From: Chitinophagaceae bacterium
GTDB taxonomy: Bacteria; Bacteroidota; Bacteroidia; Chitinophagales; Chitinophagaceae
Assembly (NCBI GenBank): GCA_947454235.1
Contig: CANGIY010000012.1
Span: 49,112-113,111 of the forward strand
Length of the DNA: 64,000 bases
Reading direction: 5' to 3'
In this document: in pieces, positions 25,782 through 34,313 of the stretch
Position numbering within the stretch: the first letter of the stretch is position 1
How the letters are laid out: each line of letters begins with the position of its first letter
Made by a program: the position numbers and the translations under genes
The notes under the pieces: generated by a model
Databases searched by the model: none
What the model was told of the DNA's origin: nothing
Seen by the model: only the letters and a program-made list of their open reading frames with translations

Positions 25782-27386
25782 ATGAACGAGGTGGAACCAA
25801 AGAAAAAACTTCAAAATGTAAAAAGAACTTTTGAAAATTTGTCAGACGAAGAAAAAAAAACGCTGCAATCGATTATTGATGGGATTGAGAGCCATACTGT
25901 AATTCCTGTTATTGGATATGAATTGTTTGATGACTGTCTTGATTCGACATGCTTTGATACATACTACTCTCCTGATTTACAAAAGTTAAATTATAAAAAT
26001 AACTCGACCAATAAGGCATCTTTTCTTAAATCGTTTGCAGAGAAGTTTATTCTTTCGCACCCTGAAAGGTACTCGAAAAATATTATTGATGAGTTTGCGC
26101 AATTAGATTGTTCGTGTAGTATTGATTATATTAATTTTTGCTACAGGCATTTTGAAAGTGATCAAAAATTTGTGCTGTTCAACAAAAATGTGAATGAAAC
26201 ATTAGAAACGCATTTCAATCTTAGTCGTATCCCTTCATCGATTATTAAGCTTGCAAGAATTGAACTTTTTCGATTTTATATCGATACAACCGTTTTCAGA
26301 ACTCTAGAAGCTGCATTAACTTCATATAGATTAAAAAGGGAAGGCGGGAACATAGTTTATGAAGTGCTTAGTCCTAATCAGATGAAATTTGCTAATGAAA
26401 AAATCATTGATCCTAACTCTAATTCATATGATCCCAGTAAACCAATAAAGAATATAATTCATCCAATAGTTTGGTGTTTTTTTGGTTGTTACGGGTCGGA
26501 GTCCGGGCTAAGCATATCAGACATACACATGCAGGAAGTCTTATACGGATACATTAATAAGCAGCATCAGAAATACTCCGATTTTTTTAATATGCTGGCG
26601 GGAACTTTCAAAGACTGCAATTTTTTGTTTATTGGCTGTTCATTTAAAGACTGGATATTTCGATTCATTTTGCGTTTATTGGCTACTGAAAAATTGGAGG
26701 AAAAGAACCTGAAACGTAAGATAGTTATTGATGATTTACTTCTATTGGATGCTGACAAATCAAGAAATGTCTACATCACAAAAGAGGGATTGCAAAGTCT
26801 TAACTTGTCAGCCAATGATTTTGTCGACATTTTGTATAAACAGCTTGGTCAAAGGCATACTACAAAAGGGAGTTCTTGTCAGATTTTCATTAGTTTTTTT
26901 AGTGAAGATAGAGATATAGCGAGAGAAATACACAGATACATCAGCGTGTCGCTGGGTCTTGACTGTTTTCTGGATGAAAGTGACATTAAAGGAGGAGAGC
27001 CGTTAAACAAATCTATAATGGACGGGATAAATGATTCAATTGTTTTTATTCCTTTGGTATCTGAAAATATTGATATTGCTTTTAGCAGGAAGAGTATTGC
27101 ATTTGCAGAATGGGATTACGCCTTAAAAAGGAGTGAAGAAAATCCCGGCAGCCTTTGCATAATGCCTCTTTTTACCAAAAAATATAATAATAATAAGTTG
27201 TCACTAAATCAGTATCTGCCAGAGTCTGTAGAAAAAAGTTCAAAATTTACCGTGGGGCAAATCGCAAACCCTGGTGGGCCTCTTGGTAGTGTTATTCAGG
27301 ATGAACCATTGCTATTAACAGAATTTTATGCAAATGAACTAAGAATGTATCAAAATAACTGCAGGTTAAAAAATGGAAATTCATAG
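25782..27386 (+). CDS. SIR2-like/TIR domain protein, candidate immune effector
   Basis: A 534-residue cytoplasmic protein with two NAD-linked domains. Residues about 35-310 resemble the SIR2-like domain of STAND-associated immune proteins: VIPVIGYELF (39-49), YIDTTVFRTLEAAL (166-179) and LFIGCSFKDWIFRFILRLL (282-300), the last like the LFLGYrLdDWdFRvL motif. The catalytic positions look lost: DTTVF replaces TTNYD and WCFFG replaces the YHLFG/HG motif. A TIR domain follows (about 366-490): QIFISFFSEDRDIA, DESDIKGGEPL and FAEWDYALKR with Glu443 as likely catalytic acid. TIR domains of this kind cleave NAD+. The gene overlaps the next by 14 bases, implying coupled translation with the nSTAND ATPase. 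AT-rich codons differ from the flanks. Confidence 0.78.
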   Translation: MNEVEPKKKLQNVKRTFENLSDEEKKTLQSIIDGIESHTVIPVIGYELFDDCLDSTCFDTYYSPDLQKLNYKNNSTNKASFLKSFAEKFILSHPERYSKNIIDEFAQLDCSCSIDYINFCYRHFESDQKFVLFNKNVNETLETHFNLSRIPSSIIKLARIELFRFYIDTTVFRTLEAALTSYRLKREGGNIVYEVLSPNQMKFANEKIIDPNSNSYDPSKPIKNIIHPIVWCFFGCYGSESGLSISDIHMQEVLYGYINKQHQKYSDFFNMLAGTFKDCNFLFIGCSFKDWIFRFILRLLATEKLEEKNLKRKIVIDDLLLLDADKSRNVYITKEGLQSLNLSANDFVDILYKQLGQRHTTKGSSCQIFISFFSEDRDIAREIHRYISVSLGLDCFLDESDIKGGEPLNKSIMDGINDSIVFIPLVSENIDIAFSRKSIAFAEWDYALKRSEENPGSLCIMPLFTKKYNNNKLSLNQYLPESVEKSSKFTVGQIANPGGPLGSVIQDEPLLLTEFYANELRMYQNNCRLKNGNS

Positions 27387-30300
27387 CAATCCCTTTAAGG
27401 GCCCGGAGTCGTATTCCGTTCAGGATCAAGCCAGTTTTCATGGTAGGGAAAATGATGTATTGAAACTATATAACCTGATTTCAGGAAATACACTAACATT
27501 ATTGTATTCCCAATCGGGGTATGGTAAAAGTTCTGTAATTCAAGCTGGTTTAATAAATACTTTGTCTCAATCATACAATTTTCTACCAATTGTATACACA
27601 CTCCCAGCGCCCGATTGCCAGTTTAGTACTTATCTGGAAAATGATATTATTGGTGCTTTAGATAAGGCAATTGACCAATTGGTTGCGAAGAGCGGAATAA
27701 CCAAAAGAGTGGAAGATGTTAATGCGACAGGTGACGATAATGGTTATACTAATACTTATACCTTTTCAAAGAACATTGAGCCTTGCTTTGATAAGCGGCA
27801 GAAGTCACTATTTGAGTTTTTATACAGCACATCGCTAACCTGTAATATATCAAGGTCAGTTATTAAGGATGGAATAACACGAGACGAGATGACTTCGTTT
27901 CCAATCATTCCTGTAATTATTTTTGATCAGTTTGAGGAATTATTCACTACCCGGTTTTCAGATATCGAATTTTACAATCAAATAACCAATGAGCTGAAAT
28001 ATGTTATTGAAGACGAGATACCTTCGGTAACTATAGCTGATTATAAAAGTAAGAAGAATGCAAATGATGGAACTACGAACCATAGCCTGGACTATTATTT
28101 AGAGATGCAGAATGCTCTTACCTCTTCCCGGAAAAACTTTAGATTTCTATTTTCATTCAGGGAGGAGTATCTTACCAAATTTGAATCGTTAAAAAACAAA
28201 ATACCGTCAATTCTTAACGGACATAACCGTTTTTGCCTTGAACCGTTTAATAAGGTTGACGCTGCCAAAGTAATAAAGAAAATATCTCCGGAAATTAGCA
28301 ATGTACCAGAGTTTGCAGAGTTAATTGTTGATAAGCTGGCGAATATACCTGACAATAAGGGAAATGTAGAAGTAGAACCATTTGTTTTAAGCCTATTTTG
28401 TTTTTTTATATATGAAGATATAATTTTAAAATATGAGGTAAGAAGAGGAAATTCAACAGAAGAAAACGTACTGATTTGGAAACAATTATTTATTGATGAA
28501 TACCAACTATTGCTAACCAAAGTAGGCGGAAAAGACGATATTATTGAAGATATTTCGAATAAATATTTCCTGAGCGTATTTAATCATTTTTCAAATGAGG
28601 TAAAGGATGCCATTGCAGATCACCTTATTTCAAAAGATTATGATACAGGTATATATGGGAGAAAACTCGCTTTAAAGAAAGAGCTACTTGCTGACAGAAG
28701 GCTTGGAAGTAATATTATCGAGAAACTTCTGGGGCAAAAACAAATTTTTGAAAATAAGAAACTCCGATATCTTAAGCCTGAGTCATTTGTGAATGATGAA
28801 TACATTCGGGTAATTCATGATAAGTTGGTGGATCCGTTAATAGTTGTAAAAAAGGAAAGAGAAGAAGCGGTTAAAAGAGATGCAACCAATAAGATTCTAG
28901 ATCAAGAAAAAGCAAAAAGAGTTAAACGAAGATATAAACTTATTCTTTCACTTTTTATAGTATTCGTTGTCTTTTTTTCAGGGGCTTTTTATCTTCAGGC
29001 GCTACTAAATATTCAGTATAACGCGATTGGCGGCGCAGAAATCACGAGGGGGTATAATCCTACGTTAGCATATACCTTGGTTAAGGATGCAAAGAGTATC
29101 TTTCCGTTTAATCAAAATATTAACAATGTTCTTTTTTCATTCGACACATCGGACGATGCGTTTATTGTTTCGCGAATTAGCCTGCCAGATGAAATTTGTG
29201 CGGTTTCGCTATCTGCTACAGGAGATAGCATTACAACTTATGGATTTTCAGGAATTTATGACTGGGACAGTGGAGGAAATTTAATTAGCTGGAAACCATC
29301 GCCAATGGGGACTCTTCGTAACTACGGAAAGGTAAATGGAAAACTCTGCTACCTTCTCGATAGAAATGGATCCGACACCTGCGAAATGCTCAATATTAAT
29401 GGGGAAGTAATCAGGAAATTTAAGGAGTACAAAGAAACTGATCATATGTCCTTTTCCCCGGATGGCAAAAATGTGTTAGTAGGAAATTTGCTTTATCACC
29501 TGGGTGATACGACAAATAAACCGGATACACTAATACCGCCAAATGCCGATAAGGGTTGGCTGTGTTCTGGTTTTTGCCCCGACAATATGCACTGCTATGC
29601 CGGATTTTGGGACGGCTCTTTGCTTATGTACAATTCCAAAAATGGTAAAGTAATTAAGTGGTTTAAGGGCATAGAAAATTCTGTTGTATCGGCTGTAACT
29701 TTTACTAATGACATGAAATTTTTGATAACAGGAGATCATGAAAATAATGTCAAAATATGGGAAATTGGAACGTTGGCAGATTCTCTCTGTAGTCAAAAGG
29801 ATGAAAAAAGATTACAGTGTGTACAGGACAATGCAACGTATCTGCCAAAAGTATATTTGCATGGGCATAACGGCTATGTTACAAGTCTCGCCACAATTGG
29901 TGATTCCGTTATTTTAAGCGGCAGTGATGATAAAAATGTTGTATTGTGGAATTTTAAAGGAGACAAGTTAGTGAACTTTAAAGGCAGTGATTGCGAAATA
30001 AAGTCTGTCGGTTTTTCTCCTGACAAAAAGACGGTTTATGCTGTAAATGCTGACAATAAATTATTCCTCTGGAAGACAGGGGCGGCATCAAAGATATTTG
30101 CTGACAGGCCCGCCTTTCGTTTTTCTCCATTGGATTATACATATGTTGGCCTTTCTCCTAATAAGGAGCCCGATAATATAGATACTTCCTCGTTGACATC
30201 ACAAGTAAATGGGATATTGCATTTGCAATCAAGCCTACCTGCAATCAATCGTCAATTGTTGAATAACCATTATTCTGCTGAATTAAAAAAGGAGATTTCT

Positions 30301-31125
30301 CATTTAAAGCAACTGTATCAACGCCTTTTTCGTGATCAGAAATTAGGCAAAAATGGCAATGTTTCTCTTAGCACAAATTTGCTTCTCAGGCGACTATACG
30401 GAAAACTGATAGAGGATGAGCCTGAATTAATATCAGAAAAATATGGTTATAATGATTCCATTCCTCATACAAATTTGGTTAACCATTTGTACAAAAAACT
30501 ATATTACCAAATTTCGCGTAAAGATTCTTTGACAGCTGAAATCTTATTCAAAGATACTTTGGATATCTACGATGTTTTGCGGTATTGTGACGAAATGGAA
30601 ACTATGGCTGCGTTTTACAGTGATACCGGGTATTCAACAATTGCCATTAATTACATAAAGAAGAGTTTGCAATTAAAAGAAAAGTTTGCACACAAATATC
30701 CCAATCATGCAAAAATAAGGTCTACTATTGGAGACTCGTATCTAAAGTTATTTCTTCTTTATATTGAAACTGACAGCATTGCCGCAGCTACCAGGTGTTC
30801 AGCAAATTATATAAAATATAAGCATAATTCTTTGCGCGAGCAAGATGCTGATTTTTTAGAGAACTACTTCAGGATATTTTTTGCACTATTTGAAGAAGGA
30901 GAGGGTACTGCCAAAGCTGAATTCTTAAAAGTAAAAGATCAAAAACTTCGAAAAAGTGTTTTGTCGATTTGTTATAAAGACTACATTATTGATATGTTAA
31001 CGACAAAAGCAAATAGCCGCAAGCATTTTCCGGCTTATCAAAAGAAAAGGGTTGAAAACTTTATTTCGTTTTTAAAGCGGCAACCTTGCGCAACGTGGCA
31101 ACAAAAATCGATCTATGACCGATAA
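27373..31125 (+). CDS. nSTAND-type NTPase with transmembrane helix and beta-propeller-like half
   Basis: A 1250-residue STAND-class protein. It begins NPFKGPESYSVQDQASFHGREND, the entry of nSTAND1-like domains, then Walker A SQSGYGKSS (46-54), Walker B VIIFDQFEELF (181-191) and a sensor-like FSFREEYLTKF (260-270). A winged-helix-like end is seen as IRVIHDKLVDPLI (478-490). A strong membrane helix covers about 521-545. Residues about 600-940 have WD40-like blades (DHENNVKIWEI, GSDDKNVVLWNF, NADNKLFLWKT). The last 280 residues are helical and TPR-like. STAND NTPases are oligomerising switches that sense a ligand and activate an effector; here the neighbour with SIR2/TIR is the natural effector. 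If the helix spans the membrane once, the sensor half would be in the periplasm. Confidence 0.8.
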   Translation: MEIHSNPFKGPESYSVQDQASFHGRENDVLKLYNLISGNTLTLLYSQSGYGKSSVIQAGLINTLSQSYNFLPIVYTLPAPDCQFSTYLENDIIGALDKAIDQLVAKSGITKRVEDVNATGDDNGYTNTYTFSKNIEPCFDKRQKSLFEFLYSTSLTCNISRSVIKDGITRDEMTSFPIIPVIIFDQFEELFTTRFSDIEFYNQITNELKYVIEDEIPSVTIADYKSKKNANDGTTNHSLDYYLEMQNALTSSRKNFRFLFSFREEYLTKFESLKNKIPSILNGHNRFCLEPFNKVDAAKVIKKISPEISNVPEFAELIVDKLANIPDNKGNVEVEPFVLSLFCFFIYEDIILKYEVRRGNSTEENVLIWKQLFIDEYQLLLTKVGGKDDIIEDISNKYFLSVFNHFSNEVKDAIADHLISKDYDTGIYGRKLALKKELLADRRLGSNIIEKLLGQKQIFENKKLRYLKPESFVNDEYIRVIHDKLVDPLIVVKKEREEAVKRDATNKILDQEKAKRVKRRYKLILSLFIVFVVFFSGAFYLQALLNIQYNAIGGAEITRGYNPTLAYTLVKDAKSIFPFNQNINNVLFSFDTSDDAFIVSRISLPDEICAVSLSATGDSITTYGFSGIYDWDSGGNLISWKPSPMGTLRNYGKVNGKLCYLLDRNGSDTCEMLNINGEVIRKFKEYKETDHMSFSPDGKNVLVGNLLYHLGDTTNKPDTLIPPNADKGWLCSGFCPDNMHCYAGFWDGSLLMYNSKNGKVIKWFKGIENSVVSAVTFTNDMKFLITGDHENNVKIWEIGTLADSLCSQKDEKRLQCVQDNATYLPKVYLHGHNGYVTSLATIGDSVILSGSDDKNVVLWNFKGDKLVNFKGSDCEIKSVGFSPDKKTVYAVNADNKLFLWKTGAASKIFADRPAFRFSPLDYTYVGLSPNKEPDNIDTSSLTSQVNGILHLQSSLPAINRQLLNNHYSAELKKEISHLKQLYQRLFRDQKLGKNGNVSLSTNLLLRRLYGKLIEDEPELISEKYGYNDSIPHTNLVNHLYKKLYYQISRKDSLTAEILFKDTLDIYDVLRYCDEMETMAAFYSDTGYSTIAINYIKKSLQLKEKFAHKYPNHAKIRSTIGDSYLKLFLLYIETDSIAAATRCSANYIKYKHNSLREQDADFLENYFRIFFALFEEGEGTAKAEFLKVKDQKLRKSVLSICYKDYIIDMLTTKANSRKHFPAYQKKRVENFISFLKRQPCATWQQKSIYDR

Positions 31126-31144
31126 TGCTGTTGTGACACATCGC

Positions 31145-31795
31145 TTAATGAAGTGCAATATTTTTCAATAACAGAATGTACTCTTCAAGGCCAGACTTTA
31201 AGAGTACTAGTTCGTTGCGAAGTACTTTTGCTTCGTTCCAATTTGCTTCATGCTCAGCTTGAGAAATATCTGCTGGCTTCTTTGCCTCGTATTTTTGAAG
31301 CTTTGGATGCCATTCTTCGAGGACTGGGCGGATTTTTTGATTTAATATTTCAAGCATCAGGTCTGCAACTGATTTGGCTACCTTGTCTGTATGTTCACCC
31401 AGTTCCGGGCCGGCCTGAACAATGATTTGTCTGCTGATTTTAAAGCATTCATATAAAGAGGTCAAAGATTCGCGGAGGATACCGTTATTTTCCCCTAATT
31501 CAATACCGCTAACACGGCTTGCAAGTTCTACATACATTTTCCATGCTGCAGTATTCGTTTCAGAATAGCTAAAGAGTTTTCCACTAATTTTAAAAATCTT
31601 CAAATCAAAAGACACTTCTTTACCTCTTAATTTCTTCCTTAGTTGCTTAATCCACTTTGCATTATTGAAGAAAATCCTGATAAACAGAAGTAATAGTATT
31701 AATAAAATCATTATTTTGATGGTGATATTAACTCCACACTGGATACTTCCTTTTTGGCTAATATCAAAATAGAAAAAAGCAGTAGAATCGTTCAT
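31145..31795 (-). CDS. Single-TM hypothetical protein, possible third island component
   Basis: A 216-residue protein with one membrane helix (about 24-44, ITIKIMILLILLLLFIRIFF) and a soluble alpha-helical domain: AAWKMYVELASRV, SLYECFKISRQIIV, SVADLMLEILNQKIRPVLEEWHPKLQKYE and LRNELVLLKSGLEEYILLL. The LNxxxRPxLxxWHPxL segment looks like a conserved family core that I associate with accessory defence loci, but I cannot name it. It lies tail to tail with the nSTAND gene with 19 bases between stops, and shares the island's AT-rich composition. No enzyme motif is visible, so a membrane-bound helical adaptor is the best guess. Confidence 0.68.
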   Translation of the reverse strand: MNDSTAFFYFDISQKGSIQCGVNITIKIMILLILLLLFIRIFFNNAKWIKQLRKKLRGKEVSFDLKIFKISGKLFSYSETNTAAWKMYVELASRVSGIELGENNGILRESLTSLYECFKISRQIIVQAGPELGEHTDKVAKSVADLMLEILNQKIRPVLEEWHPKLQKYEAKKPADISQAEHEANWNEAKVLRNELVLLKSGLEEYILLLKNIALH

Positions 31796-31838
31796 AAATC
31801 AGGTTTTATAGAGTAAAAATACTAAATCGGAATTATAT

Positions 31839-31860
31839 TTAACTACTATCAGGTAGTTAA
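31839..31860. promoter_or_regulatory. Palindrome upstream of the 31145 gene
   Basis: TTAACTAC-N6-GTAGTTAA, a perfect 8-bp inverted repeat about 45 bases upstream of the ATG at 31795. It could be a repressor operator for the minus-strand gene, or an RNA hairpin. The rest of 31796-32197 is AT-rich, carries only short ORFs and no recognisable gene, and marks the right edge of the island. Confidence 0.4.
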
Positions 31861-32197
31861 CCAAGTAAAAGTTACATTAGAAATTAGCAATAAGAATAGA
31901 AATACAAAAATTTAAAAACGACAACCTGTTGCCAACTGCCTTTTGTTCTATACGCTCTGCTGTATCTATTAGTATGTGCTTGAACGTTAAGAAATGGTGA
32001 TATTATAACTATCGATAACCCAAAATGAAATGTGTCCTTTATTTGAATTGGAGGATTTAGAATTAGTTATGAGGCATGGCTATTACTTCATCTATTTTAA
32101 AAGCACTTACAAATGTCGCCCATCATAATCAAGCAGAAAATGTCACTTTTTCAGTCTTTTTTCTTCTGGCGTGTGCAGAAGTATTACACACTAACCT

Positions 32198-33214
32198 CTA
32201 CTTCCCCTCAATCAACAACCTTATCAACCCATCAACCTGGTTGTGGGTGACGACTTGTGGGTTGGGAATTTGGGTGGTGAGGGCATGGAGGACGGCGTTG
32301 GCGATTGATTTTTTGTCCATGGCATTGAAGGTGTAGCTCGGTTTTATGACGTCGTACACGTAAGGCAGGTCGGGGGCGAGTACTTTCATGCCGCTGTCAA
32401 CTGCTTCAATGAGGGGTAAACCAAAGCTTTCCATAATAGACGGACACACGAGGTAACGGTACTTAAAGTACAACGTGGCGGGGTCTATGTAGCTGTAATT
32501 ATGAATCTTAATACCGCGCTCCTGCATGTTTTTTATGCGTGCCAGCAGGTCGGGGGCTGTTTCATCGATAGTGATGTGTAAACCGGGGTGGTGCCCTTGT
32601 TCGTGCAGGTACTCCCACGCATCAAGCAGGGTAGGATAGTTTTTCTGTGGCGATGGTGTGCTCACAAAAGCAAAATCGTCGGTGGGGCGTTGCTCAAACG
32701 GAGTATGCGCACCCTTGTATTTTTCAGTATTGTAAAACGGATAAGAAAGGCAGTGTGCTGCATCTTTCAAACCCACACCCAGTAGCTCTTTTACCATGTG
32801 GGGCGTTTGTACAATGTAGTAATCGGTATTTTTATTGTACCACTTTATCACCAGGTATTTGAGGTACAACCGCCTGAATTTCGGGTCGAATTTCTTGCGG
32901 GGTGCTTCCAGTAATTTCTGGTTGTGGGAATAGGTGTACACCGGCACTTTCATGCGCACAGGCGGCGGCGTATTGGCAAAGCAAAACACCGATTCGTAGT
33001 CGTTCTTGTGCTTTTTATAAAATTTGATTCTATCGCTCAGCTTGTTGGGTATCACCTCGTACTGCGATTTCAGCACCTTGGGAATTTCAAAACGCGGGTC
33101 AAGCAAGAAGTAAAATCTGCTGCTTTCGGGGTGCGCCATTATTTTCTCAATCAGGTATTGCAACAATACCGCACCTCCCCCCTTGTTTATAAACAGCGCA
33201 TCAACTAGAATCAT
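32198..33214 (-). CDS. Glycosyltransferase (GT4-like)
   Basis: The start is ATG 33214 (MILVDALFINKGGGAVLLQYLIEKI); the track ORF extends 55 codons upstream into the next gene and is not real there. The 338-residue protein has the GT-B layout, with the N-terminal GGGAVLL loop and the C-terminal donor-site region YSYIDPATLYFKYRYLVCPSIMESFGLPLIEAVDSGMKVLAPDLPYVYDV containing the E-x7-E-like signature ESFGLPLIEA. It transfers a sugar from a nucleotide or lipid donor to an unknown acceptor. A -7 box TACCTTTG lies four bases upstream of the ATG. Confidence 0.88.
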   Translation of the reverse strand: MILVDALFINKGGGAVLLQYLIEKIMAHPESSRFYFLLDPRFEIPKVLKSQYEVIPNKLSDRIKFYKKHKNDYESVFCFANTPPPVRMKVPVYTYSHNQKLLEAPRKKFDPKFRRLYLKYLVIKWYNKNTDYYIVQTPHMVKELLGVGLKDAAHCLSYPFYNTEKYKGAHTPFEQRPTDDFAFVSTPSPQKNYPTLLDAWEYLHEQGHHPGLHITIDETAPDLLARIKNMQERGIKIHNYSYIDPATLYFKYRYLVCPSIMESFGLPLIEAVDSGMKVLAPDLPYVYDVIKPSYTFNAMDKKSIANAVLHALTTQIPNPQVVTHNQVDGLIRLLIEGK

Positions 33215-33218
33215 AGTA

Positions 33219-33226
33219 CAAAGGTA
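33219..33226 (-). promoter_or_regulatory. -7 box of the glycosyltransferase gene, 4 nt before the start codon
   Basis: TACCTTTG on the minus strand followed by TACT and ATG. It decides against the longer ORF start at 33379 and predicts a leaderless mRNA. Confidence 0.6.
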
Positions 33227-33251
33227 GAGATGTAAATCAACTAAACCACTA

Positions 33252-34271
33252 CTATAACTTAGCCACAATCCCCAATCCAGTCCGGCCTTCAAGGGTGGTT
33301 GGAATGTAATCAGGGTAGGTGAGTCCGGTGGCAGCATCTTCTTTGAGCAGTAACGGCCCATCGGCATCCACATAGTCAACTGCAGGTAATAGATGGGCTA
33401 TAGCTGCTGTGCCTATCGAAGTTTCGTTCATACTGCCTACCATTACCTTCATGCCCAGCGTGCGGGCTTCTTTTATCATGCGGGTGGCAGGAGTTAGCCC
33501 TCCGCACTTGGTAAGTTTGATATTAATGCCCGTAAAACTCCCGAAGCATTTTTTTACATCGTCTTCCGTTACGCAACTTTCATCAGCAATTAATGGAATA
33601 TCGGTGAGCGTGAGTAGTTCCTTCATGGCGTCCCACTCTGTTTTTTGGAGGGGTTGCTCTATGAGGGTTACACCCAGCTTTTTGAGTTCGGGCAGTAATT
33701 TTTTGGCATCGTCAAAATTCCAACCCTCGTTGGCATCTATCCTGAAATCGGCAGTGGTGTGTTGGCGCAATGCTTCTATAATGCCTATGTCATCGGGTTG
33801 CCCCACTTTTATTTTATAAATAGGCCACGGGTGTTGCTGCATTTTAGCCATCATTTCTTCAACCGGGGCAATGCCTATGGTGTAGTCGGTAACAGGCAGT
33901 GCGCCTTTTTCGTAACCCAGCAATTTGTAAACAGGTTGGCGGCGCATTTTGCCAAATAAATCCCACCCCGCAATATCGAGGGCGGCAGTGAGAAAATGTT
34001 GCCCCGGAATAAGGTGGTGCAGGAAGTGCCAAAAACGTTGCGGGTCTATCATGGCATAGCGTTCTATCATTTGCTTCTTAGAAAGCAAGAGTTCGGTCAT
34101 GCCCTCAACGGTCACATTGTAGTAACTTATGGCAGGTGCTTCGCCATACCCTACCATAGGTCCTAGCCCCAGCGAAACCACCAATGAAGGCTGATGTGTT
34201 TTGGCACCCTTGTGTGTCACAAACGGATATTCGAATGCAGAATTGAGCTGATTATATTTTAATGACAACAT
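33252..34271 (-). CDS. L-Ala-D/L-Glu (dipeptide) epimerase, enolase superfamily
   Basis: A 339-residue muconate-lactonizing-subgroup enolase. The acid/base lysine motif KIK is in YKIKVGQ (K153, K155). Metal ligands are in RIDANEGW (D179), LIEQPL (E205) and LIADES (D230). The second catalytic Lys is in NIKLTKCGG (K252), and a C-terminal DYVDADGP (DxD) matches the dipeptide-epimerase subgroup that binds the dipeptide amino group. Dipeptide epimerases recycle murein peptides such as L-Ala-D-Glu; the exact dipeptide is not predictable. It is divergent from the GT39 gene with a short shared upstream region. Confidence 0.88.
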   Translation of the reverse strand: MLSLKYNQLNSAFEYPFVTHKGAKTHQPSLVVSLGLGPMVGYGEAPAISYYNVTVEGMTELLLSKKQMIERYAMIDPQRFWHFLHHLIPGQHFLTAALDIAGWDLFGKMRRQPVYKLLGYEKGALPVTDYTIGIAPVEEMMAKMQQHPWPIYKIKVGQPDDIGIIEALRQHTTADFRIDANEGWNFDDAKKLLPELKKLGVTLIEQPLQKTEWDAMKELLTLTDIPLIADESCVTEDDVKKCFGSFTGINIKLTKCGGLTPATRMIKEARTLGMKVMVGSMNETSIGTAAIAHLLPAVDYVDADGPLLLKEDAATGLTYPDYIPTTLEGRTGLGIVAKL

Positions 34272-34287
34272 TGGTTAAAAATGCAAC

Positions 34288-34295
34288 TATTTTTG
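34288..34295 (+). promoter_or_regulatory. -7 box inside the annotated start of the GT39 gene
   Basis: TATTTTTG matches TAnnTTTG exactly and lies within the first codons of the track ORF, so the true start is probably ATG 34314 eighteen bases downstream. Confidence 0.5.
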
Positions 34296-34313
34296 CAACC
34301 CGAAAACTATTTT

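Noticed and set aside
25356-32197. Mobile element carrying the island
   Set aside because: I found no integrase, transposase, terminal inverted repeats or tRNA attachment site, and no obvious flanking direct repeat. Horizontal origin is suggested only by AT content.
32076-32336. 86-aa plus-strand ORF at the right edge of the island
   Set aside because: More than half overlaps the antisense end of the glycosyltransferase gene, with no recognisable domain or promoter.
33215-33379. 55-codon upstream extension of the glycosyltransferase ORF
   Set aside because: It runs into the epimerase gene and crosses the -7 box TACCTTTG. The family N-terminus begins at 33214.
34281-34313. First 11 codons of the GT39 track ORF
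   Set aside because: They contain the -7 box TATTTTTG. ATG 34314 directly precedes the first membrane helix.
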